DNA of 16,509 nt from an uncultured Gammaproteobacteria bacterium (GCA_938003715.1 CALKYK010000318.1:1-16509), one strand, 5' to 3'. Positions 1 through 7,422 are shown, counted from the stretch's first letter. Notes: generated by a model not told the origin, from the sequence alone. Numbers and translations are program-made.

Positions 1-998
1 CCGCTAGCCTCGGCCTCGGCCGCGATCGGTCGTCGGCCCGGGTCGTGATCCCGGTAGCGAAACGTCTTCAGGTCGAGCGTCTGGCGGCTGCCCGGATCCG
101 CCGGATCGGCGAGCCGGTAAAAGCCGCCTTTGTTGCCCTTCTTGCCGACCAGTCCATCCGCGATCATGCGCTCCATCACCGGCAGCTTGCCGGCCACTTC
201 GTGAAACGCGTCGCCCTCCGGCAGGATCGACTCGAGGCTTGTCGCCACGTCGCTCATCAGGTCGATACCGATCAAATCGTAGAGGCCGAACACGCCGGTC
301 TTCGGTATACCGAGCGGGCGGCCGAACACCGCATCCGCCTGCTCCGGCGTGAGCCCCATATTCGCCGCCGCGTGCAGCGCACACTGGATTGCGAACACGC
401 CGACCCGGTTGCCCAGGAACCCGGGCGTGTCGCGACAGTGCACGATGCCCTTGCCCATGCGCTCGTCGTTGAAACGCGCGAGGCTGTCGATGACCTCGTC
501 GCGCGTGTGCTCGCCGCGTACGATTTCGAGCAGCCGCATGTAGCGGACCGGGTTGAAGAAGTGCGTGATCGCAAACTCGGCACGAAACGATTCCGGCATG
601 TCCTCGACCAGCAGCGCGATCGGAATCGTCGAGGTATTCGAGGACACGATCGAGCCCGGTTTGCGCACCGCGTCGATGTCGCGATACAGCGCTTTCTTGA
701 CCTCCAGCCGCTCGACGACCGCTTCGGCAATCCAGTCGGCGTCGGCGAGCCGCGGCAGGTCGTCCTCGACATTGCCGATCGCGATGCGCTGCAGGTTGTC
801 TTCGTGCGTGAGCCCCGGCTGCTCCGGGTCGAGCAGGCGCTCGAGGGCGCGCTTCGCCGCCGCGTTGCGCTCGCCGTCCGCGGACGGCAGGTCGATGAGC
901 AGCACGTCGACGCCGGCGTTCGCGAGCTGCCCGGCAATGCCGAGTCCCATCGTGCCGGCGCCGATGACGGCCGCGCGCTCGATGTCGTAGCTGGCCAC
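1..998 (-). CDS. 3-hydroxyacyl-CoA dehydrogenase, FadN type (N-terminal part)
   Basis: NAD-dependent oxidation of 3-hydroxyacyl-CoA to 3-ketoacyl-CoA in fatty-acid beta-oxidation; cytoplasmic. About 332 residues are visible before the gene leaves the window. The N-terminal Rossmann fold has GAGTMG at residues 13-18 and the ribose-binding Asp at 36. Next come SSNTSTIPI (about 119-127) and the THFFNP motif with catalytic His146, followed 12 residues later by Glu158, the expected HCDH dyad spacing. It then continues into the C-terminal dehydrogenase region (DTPGFLGNR, GIPKTGVFGL). The sequence resembles the long FadN/YusL-type proteins (roughly 780 residues, dehydrogenase first, hydratase-like domain last) rather than FadB, whose hydratase domain comes first. 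I chose GTG at 998, just after the upstream hydrolase stop (10-bp gap), with GAGG 10-11 bases before it. It is the last visible gene of the methionine-gene transcript. Confidence 0.88.
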   Translation of the reverse strand, partial: MASYDIERAAVIGAGTMGLGIAGQLANAGVDVLLIDLPSADGERNAAAKRALERLLDPEQPGLTHEDNLQRIAIGNVEDDLPRLADADWIAEAVVERLEVKKALYRDIDAVRKPGSIVSSNTSTIPIALLVEDMPESFRAEFAITHFFNPVRYMRLLEIVRGEHTRDEVIDSLARFNDERMGKGIVHCRDTPGFLGNRVGVFAIQCALHAAANMGLTPEQADAVFGRPLGIPKTGVFGLYDLIGIDLMSDVATSLESILPEGDAFHEVAGKLPVMERMIADGLVGKKGNKGGFYRLADPADPGSRQTLDLKTFRYRDHDPGRRPIAAEAEAS

Positions 999-1006
999 GA
1001 CCCGCT

Positions 1007-1816
1007 TTACCTCGCCGGGTTGTGCCTGAAGATGAAGTCGCGCAGCAGGCGGCGCAGCCGGTTCGGCGCTTCCTGCGGAATGATGTGGCCGGATTCCTCG
1101 ACGACGTGCAGCTCCGGTTCGTTCAGGTGCGCGACGAGTTCCATGCCGGCCTTGCGCGGCGCCATGCGATCCTTGCCGGCGAGCACGACCTGCACCGGGC
1201 AGCGAATGGCGGCGGCCGCCGCCTTGCCGTTCTTGTACGCGTTGCACGCTTTCAGATCTGCGGCGAGTTCGTTGGGCACGTTGCGGCGCATCACCTTGCG
1301 CCCGCCGGCCAGCATCGAGTTGCCTGGTATCGGTCCCTGGTGCAGGTGGCCGGCCGGGCCGAAGCCCCACGACAGCATCATCGCGATCGCCGATTCGGGA
1401 TCCTTTTCGGCCGCCTCGATCAGCGCCGGGTTGATCGGCGTCGCGAGCCCGCTGGCGACGAAGGACGCGCTCTTCACCCGCGCCGGATGGCGCGACACGA
1501 ACTCGAGCGTCACCAGGCAGCCCTGCGAGTGGGCGACGACCGAAATATCCTTTGCATCGACTGCCTGCGTGACGGCTTCAAGCCAGTCGGCCATGTCCTC
1601 GATCGAGCCGAGCGGCGGTCCTTCCGAGTTCGTGTGACCCGGCAGGTCCGGCACCAGCACCGAGTATTGGCGAAAAGCGAAGAAGCGCGAGTGCAGGCCC
1701 CAGATCGTGTGGTCGAATCCGCTGCCGTGCAGAAACAGCACCACGGGCTTTTTGCTGTCGAACGGCTTGCCACCGGTGGCGGCGAACACCTTTTTCCCGC
1801 CGACCTCGACGTACAC
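1007..1816 (-). CDS. alpha/beta hydrolase
   Basis: A 269-residue cytoplasmic alpha/beta-hydrolase fold protein with no signal peptide. The oxyanion-hole motif HGSG is at residues 30-33. The nucleophile elbow AHSQGC has Ser97, the acid is probably Asp216 (GKDRMAP), and the catalytic His is 244 (ESGHIIPQEAP). It has the small-molecule hydrolase layout with a cap region around 130-200; the substrate is not recognisable. It starts with GTG one base after the stop of metY (TGA, C, GTG), so it is almost certainly co-transcribed and probably translationally coupled. Its position between metY and a 3-hydroxyacyl-CoA dehydrogenase would fit hydrolysis of an acyl ester or thioester, but that is inference. 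Confidence 0.85.
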   Translation of the reverse strand: MYVEVGGKKVFAATGGKPFDSKKPVVLFLHGSGFDHTIWGLHSRFFAFRQYSVLVPDLPGHTNSEGPPLGSIEDMADWLEAVTQAVDAKDISVVAHSQGCLVTLEFVSRHPARVKSASFVASGLATPINPALIEAAEKDPESAIAMMLSWGFGPAGHLHQGPIPGNSMLAGGRKVMRRNVPNELAADLKACNAYKNGKAAAAAIRCPVQVVLAGKDRMAPRKAGMELVAHLNEPELHVVEESGHIIPQEAPNRLRRLLRDFIFRHNPAR

Positions 1817-1817
1817 G

Positions 1818-3113
1818 TCAGCCGCCGACCTTTTTTGCCGCGCGGAAGCCCTGTTCGAAATCCGCCTTCAGGTCGTCGACGTCCTCGAGCCCGACTGACA
1901 GCCGCAGCATGTCCTCGGTGATACCGGCTGCGACCAGCGCCTCGGCGTCGATGCGCGAGTGCGTCGTCGTCGCCGGGTGGATGATCAGCGTCTTGGCGTC
2001 GCCGACGTTTGCCAGGTGCGAAGCGAGCTCGAGGTTCTCGATGAACGCACGGCCGGCATCGCGCCCGCCCTCGATACCGAAGCTGACGATCGAGCCCGCG
2101 CCTTTCGGAAGGTACTTCTTCGCCAGCTCGTGGCTCCGGTGCTCGGGCAGGTCGGGATGGTTCACCCATTTGACCTGCGGGTGACCGGACAGGTAGTCGA
2201 GCATCGCGCGCGTGTTGTCGAGGTGCCGGTCCATGCGCAGCGACAGGGTCTCGAGACCCTGCAGCAGCAGGAACGCGTTCATCGGCGCCATCGACGCGCC
2301 GAAATCGCGCATCGCCTCGGCACGTATGCGGGTCGCGAACGCGCTGGGGCCGAACTCCTCCCAGAAGTTGATGCCCTGGAACGGCGCGTAGGGCTCGGTA
2401 ATGGTCGGGAAGCGGCCATCGCGGCCCCAGTCGAAGTTGCCGCCGTCGACGATGGCGCCGCCGATCGCGGCGCCGTGCCCGCCCATCCACTTCGTCACCG
2501 AATGAATCGTGATGTTCGCGCCGTAGTCGAGGCAGCGGCACAGGTACGGCGTGTTGAACGTGGCGTCGACCATGAACGGCACGCGGCTCGCGTCGGCGAT
2601 TTCGGCAACCGCCTCGAGATCCATGATGTCGAGGCCGGGATTGCCGATCAGCTCGCCGTAGATCAGCTTCGTGTTCTCGCCGATCGCTTTCTGCAGTCCG
2701 TCGAGATCGGTCGGATCGACGAACGTCGCCGTGATGCCGAATCGGGGCAGCGTATTTTTCATCAGGCTGATGTTGCCGCCGTACATCTGCGAGGAGGCGA
2801 CGATGTGGTCGCCCTGGCCGAGGATCGCGGTGATCGCGCAGAACGTCGCCGCCATGCCGGAGGACGTGCAGACCGCGGCCGAGCCGCCCTCGAGCGCGGC
2901 GATGCGCTGTTCGAGCACGCCGACGGTCGGGTTCGTGATGCGGCTGTAGGCGTGCCCGCCGCGTTCGAGGTTGAAAATCGACGACGCGGTGTCCGTGTCG
3001 GGGAACACGTACGACGTGGTCTGGTAGATCGGCGCCGCGCGCGCGCCGAACTCGGGGTCGACGGTCTGCCCGGCATGCAGCGCGAGCGTGTCGAACCTGT
3101 AGAAACCGGACAT
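1818..3113 (-). CDS. metY: O-acetylhomoserine sulfhydrylase (MetY family)
   Basis: PLP-dependent enzyme of the Cys/Met metabolism family, 431 residues, the usual MetY length. MetY enzymes replace the acyl group of O-acylhomoserine with sulfide (or methanethiol) to make homocysteine or methionine directly. Visible motifs are the N-terminal ALHAGQ (11-16), AYSRITNPT (about 55-63), the PLP-stacking Tyr in SQMYGGN (Tyr111), VDATFNTPYL (182-191), the Schiff-base Lys208 in HSVTKWMGGHG, and the C-terminal IIHPATTTH and RLSVGLED. The insertion around 222-250 (WGRDGRFPTITEPY) is typical of MetY and absent from cystathionine synthases. The start ATG is 14 bp after the upstream cystathionine-synthase-like stop and has no clear Shine-Dalgarno sequence, so it may depend on translation of that gene. 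MetY enzymes usually prefer O-acetylhomoserine; see the finding on the acyltransferase. Confidence 0.92.
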   Translation of the reverse strand: MSGFYRFDTLALHAGQTVDPEFGARAAPIYQTTSYVFPDTDTASSIFNLERGGHAYSRITNPTVGVLEQRIAALEGGSAAVCTSSGMAATFCAITAILGQGDHIVASSQMYGGNISLMKNTLPRFGITATFVDPTDLDGLQKAIGENTKLIYGELIGNPGLDIMDLEAVAEIADASRVPFMVDATFNTPYLCRCLDYGANITIHSVTKWMGGHGAAIGGAIVDGGNFDWGRDGRFPTITEPYAPFQGINFWEEFGPSAFATRIRAEAMRDFGASMAPMNAFLLLQGLETLSLRMDRHLDNTRAMLDYLSGHPQVKWVNHPDLPEHRSHELAKKYLPKGAGSIVSFGIEGGRDAGRAFIENLELASHLANVGDAKTLIIHPATTTHSRIDAEALVAAGITEDMLRLSVGLEDVDDLKADFEQGFRAAKKVGG

Positions 3114-3127
3114 CGCCGCGGCCCGTG

Positions 3128-4279
3128 TCAGGCCTGCTCCAGCGCCTTCTTCAGGGCATCGATCAGGTCATCGGCATCTTCGAGCCCGACCGACAATCGC
3201 ACCAGGCCGTCGATGATGCCGACCCGGGCCCGCTCCTCGGGCTCGACGTCGGCGTGCGTCATCGTCACCGGGTGCGTGATCAGCGATTCGACGCTGCCGA
3301 GATTCTCGGCCAGCGTCCACAGCTCGACCGAATCCATCAGGCGCTTGCCCGCGGCCAGCCCGCCCTTGACCTCGAACCACAGCATCGCGCCGAAGCCGGA
3401 TGCCTGGCGCTTCGACAGCTCGTGCTGGGCAAAAGACTTCAAGCCGGGGTAGGCGACCTGCTCGACCTTCGGATGCGCTTCGAGAAACTCGGCGATCGCC
3501 ATCGCGTTCGCCGACTGCCGGTCCATGCGCACCGACAGCGTCTTGATGCCCTGCAGCGTCAGCCACGCGACCTGCGGCGACATGATGCTGCCGGTCGAGT
3601 TCTGGATGAAACGGACCGCGTCGGCCTGTTCCTGCGTGCGGCTGACGACCGCGCCACCGACCGTCGCGTTGTGCCCGTCCATGTACTTCGTCGTGCTGTG
3701 GATCGCGAGGTCCGCGCCGAGTTCGAGCGGCCGCTGGTAGTAGGGCGTCAAAAACGTGTTGTCGACCGCGTGCACGGCGCCCTGCTTTTTCGCGATCTCG
3801 GAGATCGCCGCGATGTCCGAACACTTCATGGTCGGGTTCGCCGGCGTCTCGGTGAGAAAGAGCTTCGTGTTCTTGCGCACCGATTTCCTGACGTCGTCCG
3901 GATCCGAGGTATCGGCAAACGTGAACTCGAGGCCGAAACGCGACAGCACTTTCGTGCACAGGCGGTAGGTGCCGCCGTAGGCCACGTCGGATACGATCGC
4001 GTGATCGCCCGCGGACAAGAATGCCAGCATCGTCGCGTGCACCGCGCCCATGCCGGTACCGAAGCAGGCCGTTTCGACGCCGCCCTCGAGATCGGCGAGC
4101 TTGCGTTGCAGCGCGCTGACGGTCGGGTTGCCGGACCGCGAGTAGGAGAATCCCTTGCTCAGGTATTCGTCGACCGACGGCTGCACGTACGTCGTCGACT
4201 GGTAGATCGGCGTCAGGATGGATCCGGTGACCGGGTCCGGTTCGACGCCCGCGTGAATCTGCCTGGTGCTGAAGCCCAT
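3128..4279 (-). CDS. cystathionine gamma-synthase/lyase-like PLP enzyme
   Basis: A 383-residue PLP enzyme of the Cys/Met metabolism family, paralogous to the adjacent MetY but shorter, without the MetY insertion. Motifs: STRQIHAG (4-11), FSYSRSGNPT (44-53), PLP-stacking Tyr101, ETPANP (144-149), Asp173 in VDNTF, Schiff-base Lys198 in HSTTKYMDGHN, and the C-terminal ENLGSVESLITHP and RLSVGLED. Cystathionine gamma-synthase, gamma-lyase and beta-lyase share these motifs and cannot be separated by eye. Downstream of a homoserine acyltransferase, gamma-synthase (MetB-like) is the simplest reading. I chose ATG 4279 (MGFSTRQ) because AAAGGA lies about 7 bases upstream and the family begins at this point; in-frame ATG 4339 would add 20 atypical residues. 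Whether it makes cystathionine or homocysteine is open. Confidence 0.88.
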   Translation of the reverse strand: MGFSTRQIHAGVEPDPVTGSILTPIYQSTTYVQPSVDEYLSKGFSYSRSGNPTVSALQRKLADLEGGVETACFGTGMGAVHATMLAFLSAGDHAIVSDVAYGGTYRLCTKVLSRFGLEFTFADTSDPDDVRKSVRKNTKLFLTETPANPTMKCSDIAAISEIAKKQGAVHAVDNTFLTPYYQRPLELGADLAIHSTTKYMDGHNATVGGAVVSRTQEQADAVRFIQNSTGSIMSPQVAWLTLQGIKTLSVRMDRQSANAMAIAEFLEAHPKVEQVAYPGLKSFAQHELSKRQASGFGAMLWFEVKGGLAAGKRLMDSVELWTLAENLGSVESLITHPVTMTHADVEPEERARVGIIDGLVRLSVGLEDADDLIDALKKALEQA

Positions 4280-4367
4280 TCTTGTTCCTTTAGTTGTGCT
4301 GGTGCCGGCGGCGGAAGGCGCGGATCGCAGATGATACACGGAGTCCTGCGGCGCGCGCAGCCGCGTC
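4280..4367 (-). other. metA to cystathionine-synthase spacer
   Basis: An 88-bp gap between metA and the PLP-enzyme gene, the longest in the minus-strand block. It carries the Shine-Dalgarno AAAGGA for the downstream gene and, on the minus strand, a TATCAT hexamer (4331-4336) about 50 bp before the start codon that could be a weak internal -10. No convincing -35 is 16-18 bp upstream. A short GC-rich stem (gcggc at 4348-4352 with gccgc at 4360-4364) has no T-tract, so I do not call a terminator. Read-through from metA is likely. Confidence 0.3.
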
Positions 4368-5450
4368 TCACGACTTGGGGGCGGCCTTCAGTCCCAGCGG
4401 ATCGCCGGCGTCGACTCCGTCCATGAACTGTTTCTGCCGGTCCAGGTTGGTCAGCCGGTAGACGAGCCCGAGCCAGTTGTTGACGATCGCCTTGCCGGTA
4501 TCGCCCCAGGTGTTGTCGACCAGCGGTTCTAGCAGCACGTCGGGAAATTCGGGTCGCGTCTCGCCAATCGATGCGGCGATCTGCGACTGTTCGAGAAACC
4601 GGTCGACGATCGGCGACGGGTCCTCGCGGAAATAGTGTTCCGGCTGCGGCGGCGGTGCATCGATCTCGCCGTCGAGAAAGCGCAGCAGCTCGCGCTTGTA
4701 TTCCTTGAGCAGGCTGACCGCGTCGTACTCCGGGTGCCCCTGGAAATACACGACGCGAAAGCCGTCGGGGCTCACTGCAAGGTGCACGCCGGCCTCGTCG
4801 CTGTCGACCAGCACCGACAGGCCGGCCGCCTCGAGTTCCGTTGCGGGCACGTCGTTCCAGCGCGAATGTGGCGCGTCGAAGCGGGTATTGACGTCGCGCA
4901 TAAGCGGGTGTCGCGGCTCGCGAATGCGGTGGCTGTACACGCCCCATTTTTTCGTCGGCATCGGTTTTCTTTCGATGCCGTGCTGGTGACGGACCAGCGC
5001 GTGGGTCGCGAGGCAGGAGCAGAGCACTGACGCGACGTTCTGCTCCGCCCAGCGCACCACCTCGATGAGCGGCTCCCAGAACGGCTCCCGGTCGAGCGAC
5101 GGGTTTGCGACGTTCGCGCCGGTAACGATCAGCGCATCGAGCCCAGAGGCCTGCAAATCGTCGAAATCGAAATAGTGCTCGGCGATGTGCGCTTCCGCGC
5201 CGGCGCTGCGATCGAGTTCCGGCAGCGAGAACGGGTAGACGTAGAACTGCGCGATCTGGTTGCAGGCACCGACCAGGCGGATGAACTGCTGCTCGGTCGC
5301 GGCCAGCGCGGCGTCCGGCATCATGTTCAGAAAGCCGATATGCAGCTCGCGAATGTCCTGCTTCAGCGCGCGCTCGAGCGGCATGATCTCGTGGCCGCTC
5401 GCACGCAGCCGCTCGAACGCGGGCAGATCGTTGTGGGCAACCAGGGGCAT
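4368..5450 (-). CDS. metA: MetA-family homoserine O-acyltransferase
   Basis: Transfers an acyl group from acyl-CoA (succinyl or acetyl) to homoserine, the first step specific to methionine synthesis; cytoplasmic. 360 residues from the preferred ATG 5450, against about 309 for E. coli MetA. Conserved with MetA: LPAFERLR near the N terminus, IVTGA (108-112), the catalytic Cys146 in VLCSCLATHA (E. coli Cys142), APHSR (193-197), GHPEYD with His239 and Glu241, and Arg253. The position equivalent to E. coli Gly111, an acyl-CoA specificity residue, is Ala115. The paired lysines after LNLMP in E. coli are missing (LNMMPDA). About 30 extra residues lie between HYFREDP and the conserved C-terminal NTWGDTGKAIVNNWL. 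ATG 5450 has GAGG at a good distance and matches the family N terminus; ATG 5465 is the alternative. First gene of the minus-strand met operon. Confidence 0.87.
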   Translation of the reverse strand: MPLVAHNDLPAFERLRASGHEIMPLERALKQDIRELHIGFLNMMPDAALAATEQQFIRLVGACNQIAQFYVYPFSLPELDRSAGAEAHIAEHYFDFDDLQASGLDALIVTGANVANPSLDREPFWEPLIEVVRWAEQNVASVLCSCLATHALVRHQHGIERKPMPTKKWGVYSHRIREPRHPLMRDVNTRFDAPHSRWNDVPATELEAAGLSVLVDSDEAGVHLAVSPDGFRVVYFQGHPEYDAVSLLKEYKRELLRFLDGEIDAPPPQPEHYFREDPSPIVDRFLEQSQIAASIGETRPEFPDVLLEPLVDNTWGDTGKAIVNNWLGLVYRLTNLDRQKQFMDGVDAGDPLGLKAAPKS

Positions 5451-5489
5451 TCTTGCGCCTCGCATTCAGTCCTTGTCGGCGATTGATGC

Positions 5490-5519
5490 ATACTAGGCAT
5501 CGCCCCGATGCCTTGACAA
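5490..5519 (-). promoter_or_regulatory. candidate sigma70 promoter of metA
   Basis: On the minus strand, TTGTCA (5514-5519, 5/6 match to TTGACA) is followed after 18 bp by TAGTAT (5490-5495, 4/6 match to TATAAT). Transcription would start near 5483, leaving a leader of about 33 nt before ATG 5450. It is the only gap upstream of the five-gene minus-strand block, so a promoter is expected here. Called by eye. Confidence 0.5.
5496..5512. repeat. perfect inverted repeat, candidate operator
   Basis: GGCATCG - 3 bp - CGATGCC, a perfect 7-bp inverted repeat in 17 bp. It fills the spacer between the predicted -35 and -10 of metA, where a bound repressor would block RNA polymerase. It does not resemble the E. 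coli MetJ box (AGACGTCT) that I know. The regulator is unknown and no regulator gene lies nearby. Confidence 0.55.
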
Positions 5520-5529
5520 GAACGCACCG

Positions 5530-6234
5530 ATGCCACGCGTCAGCATACTCACATTGCTGCTCTTCATTTTGGCGCCCGCACCGGCGCTGGCAGACGCGGC
5601 CGCGCGCGAGCGTGGCACGGCGGCGCTGCGTGCAGGCGATGACGCGGGCGCCTTCGAAATCCTCGCGCCGCTGGCCGACGCCGGCGATGCGGAGGCGCAG
5701 TTCCTCGTCGGCCTGCTGTATGCGCAAGGCCGGGGAGTTACGCAGAACTTCTGGCAGGCCGGCCGATACTATCGTTCGGCCGGTGAGCAAGGACATGCCG
5801 GGGCCCAGGTCAACCTGGGGTCGCTTTACGAGAACTGCTACGGCAACGGGCCGTGCAACAGCGAGGCGGCGGCAGCCTGGTACCGGCGCGCCGCGGACCA
5901 GGACCATCCCACAGGCCTGTACAACCTGGCGACGATGTACGCGTCCGGGCACGGCGTCGCGGAAGACGAGTGGTCGGCGCGCGTTCTGATGCGCAAGGCG
6001 GCGGAGCTGGGCCACGCGCCGGCGCAGTACAACCTGGGCGTCATTTACGAACGCGGCATGGGCGGCCCGGTACAGGTCGTCGATGCGTTCGCCTGGTACG
6101 ACACCGCGGCGAGGGCGGGCTTCGAGGAGGCCGAAGCGGCGCGGGAACGGGTCGCGGCGTCGCTCGACGAGGCGTCGCGATCAGCGGCGGCTGCGCTCGC
6201 CGAACGAATCCGGACCCTGTACCTGCGCGACTGA
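5530..6234 (+). CDS. secreted Sel1-repeat protein
   Basis: 234 residues. A signal peptide is evident (hydrophobic core about 4-20, cleavage near ALA|DA), so the protein is exported to the periplasm. The mature part is built of Sel1-like (TPR-related) helical repeats at about 54-88, 89-125, 126-161 and 162-198, with recurring AQxxLGxxYxxGxGV and AxxWYxxAAxxGHAxAQ patterns. Sel1 repeats usually mediate protein-protein contacts, often in envelope or regulatory assemblies; the partner here is unknown. The second repeat has an ENCYGNGPCN loop whose Cys103 and Cys109 could form a periplasmic disulfide. No good Shine-Dalgarno precedes the ATG; the signal peptide decides the start. The gene diverges from metA and its 3' end overlaps the convergent haem/toroid gene by 54 bp. 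Confidence 0.88.
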   Translation: MPRVSILTLLLFILAPAPALADAAARERGTAALRAGDDAGAFEILAPLADAGDAEAQFLVGLLYAQGRGVTQNFWQAGRYYRSAGEQGHAGAQVNLGSLYENCYGNGPCNSEAAAAWYRRAADQDHPTGLYNLATMYASGHGVAEDEWSARVLMRKAAELGHAPAQYNLGVIYERGMGGPVQVVDAFAWYDTAARAGFEEAEAARERVAASLDEASRSAAAALAERIRTLYLRD

Positions 6235-7416
6235 CGCGTCGGCCTCGGCCAGCGCCTTGAGCGCGAACACCGTGCCGGTGTGGGTCAGGAAGTTCGACGT
6301 CCAGGGTTCGTTACGCAACGAATTCGTGAACCACTTGCCGTCGGACTGCTGGTTCGTCTTCAGCCAGCGCAGCCCACGCTGCAGGCTGTCGTCCGTAGCC
6401 GGGACGCCGGCCTGCAAGAGTACGTACGTCACGAAACCGGTGCCGTAGCCGTCACCGTTCTCCGCGACCATGACCGGCGGGTAGTCCCTGTCGACGACGT
6501 CCTGCGGCAGGTGGCCGATGCCGCCCGATTCCGGGGCGCGCTGGCGCCAGTTGCCGAGATCGCCCGATGCCCAGCCGCCGGACGGCTTCTGCAGTGACAA
6601 AAGTTCGTCGATCCAGTCACGCCGTAGTTCCGGCGTGACGAGCCCGTCGTGCCAGCGCGACGCCCACAGAAGCATGGCGCGATGGTGCACCTCCTCGGGC
6701 GGGTTCACGGCAAGCCAGCCGAGCAGCCGCTCGACGCCGGCGCGCGCGGGCTCGGCGCTGGTGTAGGCCTCCGGCGCCATGCCCATCGCGATCGTCATCA
6801 GGGTCACGCCGTAGTGATCGTCCTGCTCGAACGGCGGCCAGTTGCACTTCACCCAGTTCGGCCAGTGACCCTCGGCGCTCTGCAGCGCCCAGGCCTCGGC
6901 CAGCGCGCGGCGCGTCGCCGGCCGCAGCTCGCCCTCCGACTGCATGTTGTTGATCGCGAGGAACGCGGCCGGCGCGACGACGATCTCGGTATCCGGCAGG
7001 CCGATCTCGTCCCAGCTAGCGATCCAGGTTTCGGCGAAATCGCGAACCTCGGCGGCCGCGGCGCGCTTGCTGAAGATCGACGCCGGCGCAATCAGGTAGT
7101 GGCCGTTCGTGTGGCAGGTGACGCAGCCGTGTTTCGGTCCCCACTTCGCTGCCGCGTTGTCGATGAAGCTTGCGGCGCGCTCGATGTCGAACGGCGCCAG
7201 CGGATCGTCGGCGCTGTAGTCGGGATACGGGTCGCGGTCTTCCGGCGGCGGCACGGCGCCGTGCTCGAACGAGGTGGTGAAGCGGGTGGTGAAGAGCGGC
7301 GTCGCGGCGTCCTGTTCGTATACGGCTTTCTCGCCTTCGCGCTCGGCGGCGGTTGCGGCAATTGTTGCGCAGGCCAGCAGACCGAGACGCAGGGGTAGTT
7401 TCGTCAGGCGGCGCAT
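6181..7416 (-). CDS. exported c-haem protein with squalene-cyclase-like toroid repeats
   Basis: 411 residues. The N terminus is a signal peptide (ATIAATAA with cleavage around 22-24; a lipoprotein reading at Cys16, LLAC, is less likely). A single c-type haem motif, GCVTCH, is at 97-102 with haem-ligand His102. The rest resembles the alpha/alpha toroid of the prenyltransferase/squalene-oxidase repeat superfamily: QSAEGHWPNW (about 179-188), DDHYGVTLMTIAMGMAPEAY (199-218), LQKPSGGWASGDLGNW (275-290) and NQQSDGKWF (355-363). An EQDD (197-200) sits where cyclases have a DxDD-like acid, but I do not claim cyclase activity. Proteins of this plan occur in environmental bacteria without, to my knowledge, a defined role. 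It is the last gene of the two-component operon, 15 bp after the kinase stop, so it may be the pair's redox-linked partner or target (inference). Confidence 0.8.
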   Translation of the reverse strand: MRRLTKLPLRLGLLACATIAATAAEREGEKAVYEQDAATPLFTTRFTTSFEHGAVPPPEDRDPYPDYSADDPLAPFDIERAASFIDNAAAKWGPKHGCVTCHTNGHYLIAPASIFSKRAAAAEVRDFAETWIASWDEIGLPDTEIVVAPAAFLAINNMQSEGELRPATRRALAEAWALQSAEGHWPNWVKCNWPPFEQDDHYGVTLMTIAMGMAPEAYTSAEPARAGVERLLGWLAVNPPEEVHHRAMLLWASRWHDGLVTPELRRDWIDELLSLQKPSGGWASGDLGNWRQRAPESGGIGHLPQDVVDRDYPPVMVAENGDGYGTGFVTYVLLQAGVPATDDSLQRGLRWLKTNQQSDGKWFTNSLRNEPWTSNFLTHTGTVFALKALAEADASVAQVQGPDSFGERSRR

Positions 7417-7422
7417 GCGCCG

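Noticed and set aside
45..1637. 530-codon plus-strand open frame opposite the dehydrogenase and hydrolase
   Set aside because: Composition is typical of shadow frames, and the minus-strand proteins have full catalytic motifs.
4346..4364. GC-rich stem after metA as a terminator
   Set aside because: No T-tract follows on the minus strand, and the downstream met genes lack a convincing promoter, so read-through is more likely.
5451..5489. SAM riboswitch in the metA leader
   Set aside because: The leader is only about 35 nt, too short for any SAM riboswitch class upstream of metA.
5513..5518. Perfect TTGACA on the plus strand before the Sel1 gene
   Set aside because: A -10 at 16-18 bp would fall inside the coding sequence and no TATAAT-like hexamer is there.
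4213..6015. 600-codon open frame on the minus strand spanning metA and the Sel1 gene
   Set aside because: Arg/Ala/Pro-rich translation with no recognisable motifs, overlapping two well-supported genes; a by-product of high GC content. The same applies to the other long antisense frames in the window.
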